Below are positions 1-6,828 of a DNA stretch of 9,631 bases, piece after piece. The notes beneath the pieces are model-generated. The model was not told the DNA's origin. It searched no databases and saw nothing but the letters and a program-made list of their open reading frames with translations. This stretch comes from Candidatus Aphodoplasma excrementigallinarum (GTDB lineage Bacteria; Bacillota; Clostridia; UBA1381; UMGS1253): NCBI GenBank assembly GCA_018713805.1, contig DVOF01000199.1:1-9631 (forward strand). Reading direction: 5' to 3'. Every line of letters starts with the position of its first letter. The stretch's first letter is position 1. The position numbers and the translations under genes are program-made.

Positions 1-30
1 CGTATATAATGTTCTTATAGAACTGTAAAT
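1..30 (+). promoter_or_regulatory. Partial promoter of murC (-10 box)
   Basis: A perfect TATAAT lies at 5-10, about 80 bases before the murC start. The matching -35 box would fall outside the window, so only half of the promoter can be seen. The next bases, 11-23, form a small inverted repeat (GTTCT-TAT-AGAAC) that would sit around the transcription start. No other convincing promoter is visible up to base 89, so this is the most likely origin of the murC transcript, unless murC is read from an upstream operon. Confidence 0.45.
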
Positions 31-89
31 AAATGCAAATCTATCACAAATGACAGAGCGCAGATTAGAAACCGGGGGTTGCATATCGC

Positions 90-1469
90 ATGAATGATTT
101 TTATTTATCGGAAATAGAGCCGGGCGGACATATCCACTTTATCGGCATAGGCGGCATCAGTATGAGCGCACTCGCGCAAATTTGCGTCAAGCGCGGCTAC
201 CAGGTCACCGGCTCCGACCGGAAGGAGTCCCATATTACAAGGCGGCTGGAGGAGCTTGGCGTCAAGGTGTTTTATCAGCACGCAAAAGAGAACTCGAACG
301 GCGCGGACCTCGTGGTCTACACGGCGGCAATCAGCCCGGACAATGAAGAGCTTACGTTTGCGGTTGGGAGCGGGATCAAAGCGGTGGAACGCTCCACCTT
401 TTTAGGCGCTGTCATGCGCGACTATGCCTACAGCATTTGCATTGCGGGCACGCACGGCAAGACGACAACGACCTCGATGATGTCGCACGTATTGCTCCGG
501 TGCGGCTGCGACCCGACGATCATGCTGGGCGGGGAGCTGGACGCGATTGGCGGGAATATGCGGCTTGGTGATTCTGCGTATTTTTTGACGGAGGCGTGCG
601 AATTTCATGGCTCGTTTTTGGAGTTTTTTCCGCGCATTGCAGTCGTAACGAATGTCGACGCCGACCATCTGGATTATTTTAAGGATTTGGACCATATTAA
701 GCAGGCGTTTACGCAGTTTGCCCGGATTCCCGGCGAGGAAGGATATGTTATTGTCTGCGGGGACGACGCGAACGCGATGGAATGCGTCCGGGACACGGAG
801 GCGCAGGTCATTACCTATGGGCTTGGGAAGGAAAATGTTTTCTGCCCGATGAACCTGCAATACCGGGATGGCTGCGGAGTATTTGACGTTGAGTACGATG
901 GGACGATCGTACCCGTCGCCCTAAAGGTGGCGGGGGAACACAATGTGCAAAATGCGCTTGCGTGCTTTGCCGCGGGCTATGCCATGGGCCTAAACGGCAA
1001 CGATATCGCCGCGGGGCTGGAGGCCTTTACGCTCGTACACCGCCGCTTTGAACGCAAGGGGAGCTATCGCGGCGCATTGATCGTCGACGACTACGCCCAT
1101 CACCCGACCGAGATCAAATGCACGTTAAAAACCGCAAAAAGCATGTGCAAAGGGAGGCTCTATGTCGTGTTCCAGCCGCATACCTACACGCGGACGCTGC
1201 TCCTTTTAGACGAGTTTGCAAAGGCGTTTGACGATGCGGACGCGGTCATTGTGACCGATATTTACGCGGCGCGTGAAAAGGATAATGGGAAAATCCACGC
1301 ACGCGACCTTGTGGCGCGGCTCAAAGACAGGGGAGTGTATACAGAGTATATCAGCAATTTTGACGATATTGCGGCGCGCCTGCGCGCCGAGCTGTGCGAC
1401 GGCGACGTTGTTATCACAATGGGCGCGGGAAATGTATATAAGATTGGAGAACAGCTCCTGCAAAAATAA
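90..1469 (+). CDS. murC: UDP-N-acetylmuramate--L-alanine ligase (MurC)
   Basis: MurC is the cytoplasmic ATP-dependent ligase that adds L-alanine to UDP-N-acetylmuramic acid, the first amino acid of the peptidoglycan stem peptide. The 459-residue length is normal for the family. Visible motifs: N-terminal nucleotide-binding HFIGIGGISMS (16-26), ATP P-loop GTHGKTTTT (120-128), EACE (168-171), NVDADHLD (188-195), AGEHNVQNALA (281-291), HRRFE (317-321) and DDYAHHPTE (333-341). Together these cover the Mur N-terminal, central and C-terminal domains. The GIGG-x-SMS start of the Rossmann part favours MurC over the related recycling ligase Mpl. The ATG at 90 is preceded by a G-rich run at 74-78, 11 bases away, a rather weak and distant ribosome site, but the N-terminus fits the family. 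The gene stands alone on the plus strand and converges with yebC. Confidence 0.97.
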   Translation: MNDFYLSEIEPGGHIHFIGIGGISMSALAQICVKRGYQVTGSDRKESHITRRLEELGVKVFYQHAKENSNGADLVVYTAAISPDNEELTFAVGSGIKAVERSTFLGAVMRDYAYSICIAGTHGKTTTTSMMSHVLLRCGCDPTIMLGGELDAIGGNMRLGDSAYFLTEACEFHGSFLEFFPRIAVVTNVDADHLDYFKDLDHIKQAFTQFARIPGEEGYVIVCGDDANAMECVRDTEAQVITYGLGKENVFCPMNLQYRDGCGVFDVEYDGTIVPVALKVAGEHNVQNALACFAAGYAMGLNGNDIAAGLEAFTLVHRRFERKGSYRGALIVDDYAHHPTEIKCTLKTAKSMCKGRLYVVFQPHTYTRTLLLLDEFAKAFDDADAVIVTDIYAAREKDNGKIHARDLVARLKDRGVYTEYISNFDDIAARLRAELCDGDVVITMGAGNVYKIGEQLLQK

Positions 1470-1496
1470 AAAGGCCGGCTTGTTAAGCCGGCCTTT
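1470..1496. terminator. Bidirectional intrinsic terminator between murC and yebC
   Basis: A 12-base-pair stem (1470-1481 with 1485-1496) closes a GTT loop, beginning one base after the murC stop codon. On the plus strand it is followed by TTTCGTTTGTTT, which runs into the yebC stop codon. On the minus strand it is followed by a T-rich tract (complement of the A-rich 1462-1472, inside the murC 3' end). It can therefore terminate both converging genes in only 34 bases of intergenic DNA. Confidence 0.9.
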
Positions 1497-1503
1497 CGTT
1501 TGT

Positions 1504-2238
1504 TTATTCTTCTTCTACCGGGTTTCCCCAGTTGTGGTAAACGTTTTGTACGTCGTCATTATCCTCAAGCATTTCGAGCAGCTTGCTCATGCACTTGACG
1601 TCCTCTTCATCGGTGAGGTCGACCGTCGTCTGCGGCACCATCTCCACATCCGCCGAACTGATCGTATATTTCCCATCCAGCGCCTCACGTACTGCGCTGC
1701 AAGCGTCCGGGTCGGTCGTAATCTCATAGTAGCCATCCTCAGCGGAGAAGTCCTCCGCGCCAGCGTCGAGCGCGTCCATCATCAGCGCATCCTCGTCCTG
1801 GCCGTCTGCCTCGATAATGATAACGCCCTTGCGGTCAAAGAGGAAGCTGACGCATCCCGTCTGGCCGAGGTTGCCGTGGAACTTATCAAAATAATGGCGC
1901 ATATCGGCGGCAGTACGGTTCCGGTTGTCGGTCAGCGTCTCCACGATTACGGCAACGCCGTTCGGGCCGTAGCCCTCATACGTGATATCCTCATAGTTGT
2001 CACCGCCCGTTTCTCCGGCCGCCTTCTTAATGGTGCGCATGATATTGTCGTTCGGCATATTGTTGGAACGCGCCTTAGCGATGATATCCTTCAGCTTGGA
2101 ATTATTGTCCGGGTCCGGGCCGCCCGCCTTTACCACAACGGTGATTTCACGCGCGATTTTTGTGAAGATTTTGGCTCGCTGTGCGTCGTTTGCGCCCTTT
2201 TTCCGCTTAATTGTACTCCATTTGGAATGTCCTGACAT
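1504..2238 (-). CDS. yebC: YebC/PmpR family protein
   Basis: YebC/PmpR-family proteins were long annotated as transcriptional regulators; more recent work describes members as ribosome-associated factors that relieve stalling at difficult sequences such as polyproline. The 244-residue product shows the family's hallmarks: GHSKW (3-7) with a basic N-terminus, NMPNDNI (60-66), YEGYGPNG (87-94), DNRNRT (104-109), GCVSFLFDRKG (128-138) and a C-terminal QNVYHN (231-236). Length and motifs match Bacillus subtilis YrbC-type members. The reading frame is open to 2301, but the start at 2238 is preferred: it gives the conserved MSGHSKW N-terminus and has AGGAG at 2247-2251, whereas the upstream ATG lies inside the promoter. 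It follows the GH26-like gene by 71 bases and has its own promoter; no terminator separates them, so read-through is possible. Confidence 0.95.
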   Translation of the reverse strand: MSGHSKWSTIKRKKGANDAQRAKIFTKIAREITVVVKAGGPDPDNNSKLKDIIAKARSNNMPNDNIMRTIKKAAGETGGDNYEDITYEGYGPNGVAVIVETLTDNRNRTAADMRHYFDKFHGNLGQTGCVSFLFDRKGVIIIEADGQDEDALMMDALDAGAEDFSAEDGYYEITTDPDACSAVREALDGKYTISSADVEMVPQTTVDLTDEEDVKCMSKLLEMLEDNDDVQNVYHNWGNPVEEE

Positions 2239-2246
2239 ATGTTTCA

Positions 2247-2251
2247 CTCCT
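2247..2251 (-). promoter_or_regulatory. Ribosome binding site fixing the yebC start
   Basis: AGGAG on the minus strand lies 8 bases before the ATG at 2236-2238. It decides in favour of this start over an in-frame ATG 21 codons upstream, which has no such site. Confidence 0.8.
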
Positions 2252-2272
2252 GTATCTAAATTCAACTTTTTT

Positions 2273-2301
2273 ATTTTATCATAAATCACGCCGGAATGCA
2301 A
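2273..2301 (-). promoter_or_regulatory. Sigma-A type promoter of yebC
   Basis: Minus strand: -35 TTGCAT (2296-2301), 17-base spacer, -10 TAAAAT (2273-2278). Transcription would start near 2266 and give a leader of about 28 bases. The promoter lies entirely between the GH26-like stop codon and the yebC start. Confidence 0.75.
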
Positions 2302-2309
2302 GGGAGAGG

Positions 2310-3989
2310 CTACTCCTTTTTATATTCCTGTATCCCCTCGCGGAAGGCGGCGGTCGTTTCGTCCGTTTCGTCGAGGAAGTACGGCCGTGCAAGCTGCTTG
2401 TATGTTTCCGGGCGCATATCGTAATCCGCGCTGCTCCACCAGAGCGCCATCCGGATGTTTTTGTAGTTTTTGATCGACGCAAACATGTCGGTAATCCATG
2501 CGGCCTTGTCGCCGCCGACAGAGCTGGAGGCAAACTCGGTGATGATAAACGGGAATTCGCCAAACAGCTTCATGTATTTTTCATAAGGCTCCTGATAAAT
2601 TTCATCGAAGGTACGCCACTTTTCGTGGTACAGCTCCTTATAATACTCGCCCGTGTTGTAGCCGGTCATGCCGATCATTTGCGCATAGCCGTCGCCCGGA
2701 TAGTAGGAGATATACGAGTTCCAGTGCGCGGGCGGGCAGTCCTCCGCGTTCGGGTTAAAAATCCAGATTGCATTGTCGACGCCTTCCTCCTGGAAGATGT
2801 CGTAGATACGCCGCCAGTTTTCGATGAATATCTCCGGGTCGGACAGGGCCGCCACGCCGGAATAGTTGACCCAGTCGCTGTTCATCTCGTTGTTCAGGCG
2901 GAACAAGAACGGGTGTCCAAACTCCTTTGCGCCGCGCGCAAACTCCCGAATTTGGTCGTCGAGCAGCCCGTCATAGATGTCAAAGTTCAAGTTTTTCCCG
3001 AACAGGTCTTCGTTGTTAAAGTTTGACGTTTGGAGCGTCATCTCCATAAATTTTCCATCTGCATAAGCCTTTTGCAGCTCCTCGGTCGGGAAGCCGTCGT
3101 TCAGGTTCACATAGTGGAGCGAAAAATCAAATTGGAAATCAACCTTTTTTTCCAGGTCGACCAGCCATTGATAGTTACGGTCAATCTGGTACGCGCCGTC
3201 GACAAAGATGCCCCACTTAAAGTCGTCCTCGTCCGTGACCTCGTGCCACAGTTTCTTTGTTTCTTCGTTCCACGTGTCCGGTACGACAGGCTTGTATTCG
3301 TGCTTGAATACGTTTTCGCCCTCAATTTTGATCTCTTCAAACGAGTTGATGATCTCCTGTATCACCGGCGCGCTCTTTTCGTAGTCCTTTGTCTTAAACA
3401 TTATGCGGAAGAAGGCCTGCTGCCCGGTCTGGGAATGAACGAAAAAGTAGGAATAGTGGTTTTGCCGTTCGATGCGCTGCTCCGCCGGTTCCCGCCGAAG
3501 CGAGATAAACTGCGCCTTTGCGCCGTTATGCTCATATTTTGTGTTCTCAAGCAGGGTGATATTGTTCGACTCCTGATAGTATTCGTTGAGATAATACTGG
3601 TTCATATAGTTGTCGATGTACCACTCTACGTCCTCATAGGGCGCCCACTCGCGCGTGACAATGACGGTCATGTCGTCGTCGTAGACCTTGATCTGCTCCG
3701 GGCTGATGGACAGGTCGAACTGCATATGGACAGGGAAGGAGAGGGAGTAGCCCTTTGGGTGGTCGAGCAGCACCTTGTGCCCGTCCGCTGTGGTAATGAT
3801 CTCTTCCTGCACGGCCGGCTCGGTATTGGTCACCTCATTATATATTTTTGTGACCTTATTCTTGGCAAGCTGCATAAAATTTGCCGGGTCCTGAAAAAAG
3901 CCCTTGCTGATCATAATATAGAGCGCAAAGGCAACGCACAAGACAAGCAGGGACAGCAAAGTGATTTTCGTGATTTTTTTCGCATTCAT
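2310..3989 (-). CDS. Membrane-anchored GH26-like glycoside hydrolase (beta-mannanase-like)
   Basis: The 559-residue product has a short basic start, one hydrophobic segment (about 9-28) acting as an uncleaved anchor or signal, a middle domain (about 60-222) of PsbP/DUF1795-like appearance, and a C-terminal catalytic domain (about 255-559). The catalytic part resembles GH26 (beta-mannanases and related endo-glycanases): FRLNNEMNSDW with the probable acid/base E368, IWIFNPN (408-414), YYPGDGYAQMIGMTGYN (429-445), and FIITEFASSS with the probable nucleophile E485. The two glutamates are 117 residues apart, close to the spacing in characterised GH26 enzymes. The enzyme should act outside the membrane on a beta-linked glycan; mannan is only one option, since the sequence around the acid/base residue is not the usual HEMN. 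AGGAG (3996-4000) lies 6 bases from the ATG. Its neighbour upstream is an anchored deacetylase, suggesting joint action on one polymer. Confidence 0.75.
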   Translation of the reverse strand: MNAKKITKITLLSLLVLCVAFALYIMISKGFFQDPANFMQLAKNKVTKIYNEVTNTEPAVQEEIITTADGHKVLLDHPKGYSLSFPVHMQFDLSISPEQIKVYDDDMTVIVTREWAPYEDVEWYIDNYMNQYYLNEYYQESNNITLLENTKYEHNGAKAQFISLRREPAEQRIERQNHYSYFFVHSQTGQQAFFRIMFKTKDYEKSAPVIQEIINSFEEIKIEGENVFKHEYKPVVPDTWNEETKKLWHEVTDEDDFKWGIFVDGAYQIDRNYQWLVDLEKKVDFQFDFSLHYVNLNDGFPTEELQKAYADGKFMEMTLQTSNFNNEDLFGKNLNFDIYDGLLDDQIREFARGAKEFGHPFLFRLNNEMNSDWVNYSGVAALSDPEIFIENWRRIYDIFQEEGVDNAIWIFNPNAEDCPPAHWNSYISYYPGDGYAQMIGMTGYNTGEYYKELYHEKWRTFDEIYQEPYEKYMKLFGEFPFIITEFASSSVGGDKAAWITDMFASIKNYKNIRMALWWSSADYDMRPETYKQLARPYFLDETDETTAAFREGIQEYKKE

Positions 3990-4033
3990 GGCAAGCTCCT
4001 GTTTATCAGATTTGTTTTGGGTTTTCTCTAACT

Positions 4034-4062
4034 AAAATACCATATTTATCAGCGTTTGTCAA
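4034..4062 (-). promoter_or_regulatory. Near-consensus promoter of the GH26-like gene
   Basis: Minus strand: perfect -35 TTGACA (4057-4062), 17-base spacer, -10 TATTTT (4034-4039). Transcription would start near 4027, leaving a leader of about 38 bases. It begins right after the terminator of the preceding gene, so the GH26-like gene is the start of a separate unit. Confidence 0.85.
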
Positions 4063-4069
4063 TTCGGGC

Positions 4070-4102
4070 AAAAAGATACCCCTTCTTTATTAAAAGAAGG
4101 GG
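4070..4102 (-). terminator. Intrinsic terminator of the anchored deacetylase gene
   Basis: A 10-base-pair stem, CCCCTTCTTT (4079-4088) with AAAGAAGGGG (4093-4102), closes a 4-base loop. On the minus strand it is followed by TATC and five T (4070-4074). It begins about 20 bases after the stop codon of the deacetylase at 4122. Confidence 0.85.
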
Positions 4103-4121
4103 CATAAAAAATGCTGTTTTA

Positions 4122-5486
4122 TCAGATGGGCGGTACCGGCGTCGGACGCGTTTTGTCCCATACGTCATCGACAATAAACAAATCCTCGAGCAGTTCCGGG
4201 TTGTACCACATCCGGTACCCGTCAAGGTTGCGCCGCCCCTGCCGGACATAGTCGTCCTGGATTTGCACCCACGCTTTTGCGGAGTCGACATTGCAGAAAT
4301 ATTTAAACCCGTAGGATTTGAGCGTTTCAAACTTTTCGCCGGAGTATTTGCCGATACCGGCAATGTCCTCCCCGTGCGCATAAATCAGCACATCCGTGTC
4401 ACCGACGATCGGGCGGACCTGCTCGTCCCATTTTTTCGCATCTTCGGCAAGCTTGGCCGCGCTGGTAGAACCGTAGAGCTTATGCCCCCAGCTATGGCTT
4501 GCAAATGTCCAGCCCAGCTCCTTCATCCGGTCGGCTACCTTCTTGGCTTCCGCAATGTCGGACTCTTTATAGTCGTCAGCTGTCGGGCACGTCCGATAGC
4601 CCAGCACGCCGTCGTACCCGGTCAGCGCAAGCGTCGCCCGCGCGCCCTTATACGAAAAGTCGGGGTGCTCCTGGATAAAATGCTCGAGCAGCGGCACAAG
4701 GTCGAAGTCTCCGCGCACGACGGTGCCGTCGTCCTGTACATACTCGTTTGTCGGGTAGCCGTCGTCTCCAATGACGAGTCGGGACGCAAACCCATCGCCC
4801 GTCATATAGCCGTAATACGATACGTCGTCCTGCGACATAACGAATGGCTTTTTCCCCTCCGGCAGCATAATGTCGCCGGGGACAAACTTTGTCGTGCCGT
4901 CATCCTGTACTTCCTCGCGCGCGATATCGTGGATATCGACAAGTACAAACCCGCGCGCATACATTTCCTCCAATATCTTATTAAACTCGCTGATGGTCGT
5001 CATATACTGGTTGTAGCCCGCTTCCCGCGTGTCGCCGTCAAACGCCTTGCTGGGGTCGACGATCAGGGTGTGGAAAAATACGTGCGTGATGTCGGTCACG
5101 TCCTCGTGGCGCACCATCGTCGCCTTTGTTGCCTCATATCCGGAGATCGCCTCTGTCAGTTCCGGCTTTTCCGTATAGCCGGGGCCGTAAGATTTGATTT
5201 TTTCAATTGCAGCGTCATAGTCGTACCCAGCCGCGAGGAAATCCGCCTGCCGGATGATCTCCTCCGCCGAGGGCGGCGCCGGCGTCTGCACGGCGTTTGC
5301 CGGCTGGCTGGGGCCGGAAACTGCGCCAATCCAGGCCCGAACTCCCCAAACGATACCTATGATCAATGCAATTACAATAATTGCAAGGATGGTTAAATTG
5401 ATGATTGCCTTTTTCTTACGCTGCCTGCGCCGCTGCTGAATCCTGCGTGCAACGACAGAGTCGCTCCGGGCGCGCCGATCTTCCAT
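4122..5486 (-). CDS. Membrane-anchored CE4-like polysaccharide deacetylase
   Basis: The 454-residue product begins with a very basic cytoplasmic segment (13 Arg/Lys in residues 4-26), a single membrane helix (about 27-49), a Pro/Ala-rich linker (59-73) and a short helical stretch (75-100), then an extracellular domain. CE4 (NodB-type) deacetylase signatures are present: SQDD with D220/D221 and HSWGH with H331/H335, the expected metal ligands and base, plus IYAHG (H371) where the last CE4 motif would lie. CE4 enzymes remove N- or O-acetyl groups from glycans. Unusually, about 110 residues separate the two metal motifs, against about 50 in standard members, so this is a divergent branch with an insertion. 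A strong AGGAGG lies 8 bases from the ATG. It follows the transporter by 79 bases and precedes the GH26-like gene. Substrate and activity are not shown; a non-catalytic role cannot be excluded. Confidence 0.8.
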   Translation of the reverse strand: MEDRRARSDSVVARRIQQRRRQRKKKAIINLTILAIIVIALIIGIVWGVRAWIGAVSGPSQPANAVQTPAPPSAEEIIRQADFLAAGYDYDAAIEKIKSYGPGYTEKPELTEAISGYEATKATMVRHEDVTDITHVFFHTLIVDPSKAFDGDTREAGYNQYMTTISEFNKILEEMYARGFVLVDIHDIAREEVQDDGTTKFVPGDIMLPEGKKPFVMSQDDVSYYGYMTGDGFASRLVIGDDGYPTNEYVQDDGTVVRGDFDLVPLLEHFIQEHPDFSYKGARATLALTGYDGVLGYRTCPTADDYKESDIAEAKKVADRMKELGWTFASHSWGHKLYGSTSAAKLAEDAKKWDEQVRPIVGDTDVLIYAHGEDIAGIGKYSGEKFETLKSYGFKYFCNVDSAKAWVQIQDDYVRQGRRNLDGYRMWYNPELLEDLFIVDDVWDKTRPTPVPPI

Positions 5487-5494
5487 AGAAAGCC

Positions 5495-5500
5495 CCTCCT
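5495..5500 (-). promoter_or_regulatory. Strong ribosome binding site of the anchored deacetylase
   Basis: AGGAGG, within AAAGGAGGGG, lies 8 bases before the ATG on the minus strand. It is the strongest Shine-Dalgarno match in the window and confirms the start codon. Confidence 0.85.
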
Positions 5501-5515
5501 TTACTCATTGTCCTA

Positions 5516-5544
5516 ATTATACTATGTATGTCGGATAAAGGCAA
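5516..5544 (-). promoter_or_regulatory. Promoter of the anchored deacetylase
   Basis: Minus strand: -35 TTGCCT (5539-5544), 17-base spacer, perfect -10 TATAAT (5516-5521). Transcription would start near 5509, with a leader of only about 23 bases. It lies in the short gap after the transporter stop codon, where no terminator is seen, so the gene may be read both from here and from the transporter promoter. Confidence 0.8.
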
Positions 5545-5565
5545 TAGGAAAATCGAATCTTGTAT

Positions 5566-6789
5566 CTATTGGATGAATTTTGTCCATTTGCGCACACAGA
5601 ACAAACAGATCAGGCTTGCTGCCAGCGCGATTACAAACAAAATGAAAACCGTCCATTTCCAGCCGGCCGCCTCGGCAGCGGCGGCGAGGCCATAGCTGGA
5701 GGCTGCGCTCCCAAGGTAGGTGCAGGCGTTTAAAAAGCCGGACACAAAGGCGACCCTTCCGTACGCGCCGAACCGTTTGGGCGTATAGCTGATGAGCATC
5801 ATGTTGATACCGTACATACAGGCGACCAGTACCGCCATACACAGGATCGATACCGCCGCATTCGCCCCAAGGAACAAAAACAAGAAAAGCGCAGCGGCGC
5901 AGGACACTGTGAACAGGACGAGGGACGTCTTCACCTCGTTATGGAACCAGCGGCGGTCGAGGCGCGCGGTAATGTAAACGCTGATAATGGAAAACAGGGG
6001 GAGCGCTACGGTCGTCAGGACGGACATGGAAGCGTCTATCCCGTAGACCTCGCTGAGCAGGGTCGGCGACCATGTTACAAGGCCGTCTTTCAAAATGCCG
6101 TGCAGGACTACGGCGAGAGACATAGGCGCCAGCGGCGCAAGCGCAAAAAGCCTGCGCACGCCGGGATGTGGCGCGGAACCGCCCGTTTCGGCTTCGGGAG
6201 CGGGCGCAGGGCCTTCCGCCTCTGCACCGCGTGAGCCAAACAGCCAAACCAGCGATATGGCAATGCCAAACCCGCTTGAAATAAAAAATACGCTCTGCCA
6301 GCCGCCAAATGCGATACACAGCGGCACGAGCAAATAGACAAAGATTGTCCCCGCCGAGCTTGCGACTGAAATGCTGACGCACGCTTTTCCAAAAAAGTTG
6401 CCCTCAAAGAATTCCGCCATAATGCGGATGAGCGCCGGCCATATCATCGCCTGTGCAAAACCGTTGATGCCCCAGAAGACAAGCATGGCGGGAGCGTTCG
6501 GCCACAGGGGGAGGGCAATGTTGGTCAGCGCTGAGGAAAACAGCCCGCAAAAAATCATCCTGCGCGCGCTGACACGGTCGCTGATAACGCCGCACAGGAA
6601 CTGGCCGATGCAGTAGGTCACGAAACTGGCCGTGCTGACCAGGCCGGCGGCCGACTTTGCCATACCGGTGTCGGCAATGATGTCAACGAGCGCCGCGCCG
6701 TAGTTTAAGCGTGTGACATAGCTTGTAAAATATAAAATCCAGCATAAAAACAAAAAGGATTGTTGTGTCAGCTCTGTTTTTTTCAGCAA
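5566..6789 (-). CDS. MFS transporter, OPA (GlpT/UhpT)-like
   Basis: The 407-residue product is an integral membrane protein with about 12 hydrophobic segments in two halves, joined by a cytoplasmic Ala/Glu/Pro-rich loop (186-212). The loop between helices 2 and 3 has the MFS-type SDRVSARR (70-77). YVTRLNYGAAL (24-34) and LKDGLVTWSP (233-242) resemble the corresponding parts of the organophosphate:phosphate antiporter group (GlpT, UhpT, UhpC, PgtP). R27 matches the first substrate-binding arginine of GlpT, while K234 stands where GlpT has the second. It probably moves a small anionic or sugar-related solute, not identified. Translation begins at TTG (6787-6789), supported by GAGGGG 7 bases upstream; the next in-frame ATG is at residue 43, inside the fold. 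It has its own promoter and lies directly upstream of the anchored deacetylase. Confidence 0.85.
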   Translation of the reverse strand: MLKKTELTQQSFLFLCWILYFTSYVTRLNYGAALVDIIADTGMAKSAAGLVSTASFVTYCIGQFLCGVISDRVSARRMIFCGLFSSALTNIALPLWPNAPAMLVFWGINGFAQAMIWPALIRIMAEFFEGNFFGKACVSISVASSAGTIFVYLLVPLCIAFGGWQSVFFISSGFGIAISLVWLFGSRGAEAEGPAPAPEAETGGSAPHPGVRRLFALAPLAPMSLAVVLHGILKDGLVTWSPTLLSEVYGIDASMSVLTTVALPLFSIISVYITARLDRRWFHNEVKTSLVLFTVSCAAALFLFLFLGANAAVSILCMAVLVACMYGINMMLISYTPKRFGAYGRVAFVSGFLNACTYLGSAASSYGLAAAAEAAGWKWTVFILFVIALAASLICLFCVRKWTKFIQ

Positions 6790-6796
6790 GGTTCTG

Positions 6797-6802
6797 CCCC
6801 TC
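6797..6802 (-). promoter_or_regulatory. Ribosome binding site supporting a TTG start
   Basis: GAGGGG on the minus strand lies 7 bases before the TTG at 6787-6789. No ATG or GTG in the same frame lies near it, so it supports TTG as the start of the transporter. Confidence 0.75.
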
Positions 6803-6828
6803 TACGTCATAAATTGGAAAACAAGCAA

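Larger units (their letters stand above)
4002..4125. repeat. Three direct copies of TTTATCAG around the GH26-like promoter
   Basis: The same 8-mer occurs at 4002-4009, 4045-4052 and 4118-4125. The outer two share TTTATCAGAT. Read on the minus strand (CTGATAAA), they lie at the end of the deacetylase gene, inside the promoter spacer, and in the leader just before the ribosome binding site. They could be binding sites, but the motif is AT-rich and short and the match was noticed after the fact. Confidence 0.35.

Noticed and set aside
11..23. LexA (SOS) box
   Set aside because: The Firmicute LexA box has GAAC on the left and GTTC on the right; here the order is reversed.
90..1469. Mpl (murein tripeptide recycling ligase) instead of MurC
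   Set aside because: The N-terminal HFIGIGGISMS and HRRFE motifs are those of MurC; Mpl has a different start of the nucleotide fold.
1273..2235. A 320-codon open frame on the plus strand
   Set aside because: It overlaps the end of murC, runs through the terminator hairpin and is antisense to yebC; both real genes are strongly supported.
2239..2301. An N-terminal extension of yebC by 21 codons
   Set aside because: The upstream ATG coincides with the -35 box, lacks a ribosome site, and the family begins with M-x-GHSKW at the later ATG.
3030..4031. A 333-codon open frame on the plus strand
   Set aside because: It is antisense to the GH26-like gene, its product has no recognisable domain, and it crosses that gene's promoter and start.
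4056..5396. A 446-codon open frame on the plus strand
   Set aside because: It is antisense to the CE4-like gene, which has clear motifs, a promoter and a strong ribosome site. The plus-strand product is rich in Arg, Val and Leu with no recognisable family, typical of a shadow frame.
5539..5568. A terminator after the transporter gene
   Set aside because: CAATAG and CTATTG can pair, but the arms are 6 bases, the loop is 18 bases and no T-run follows.
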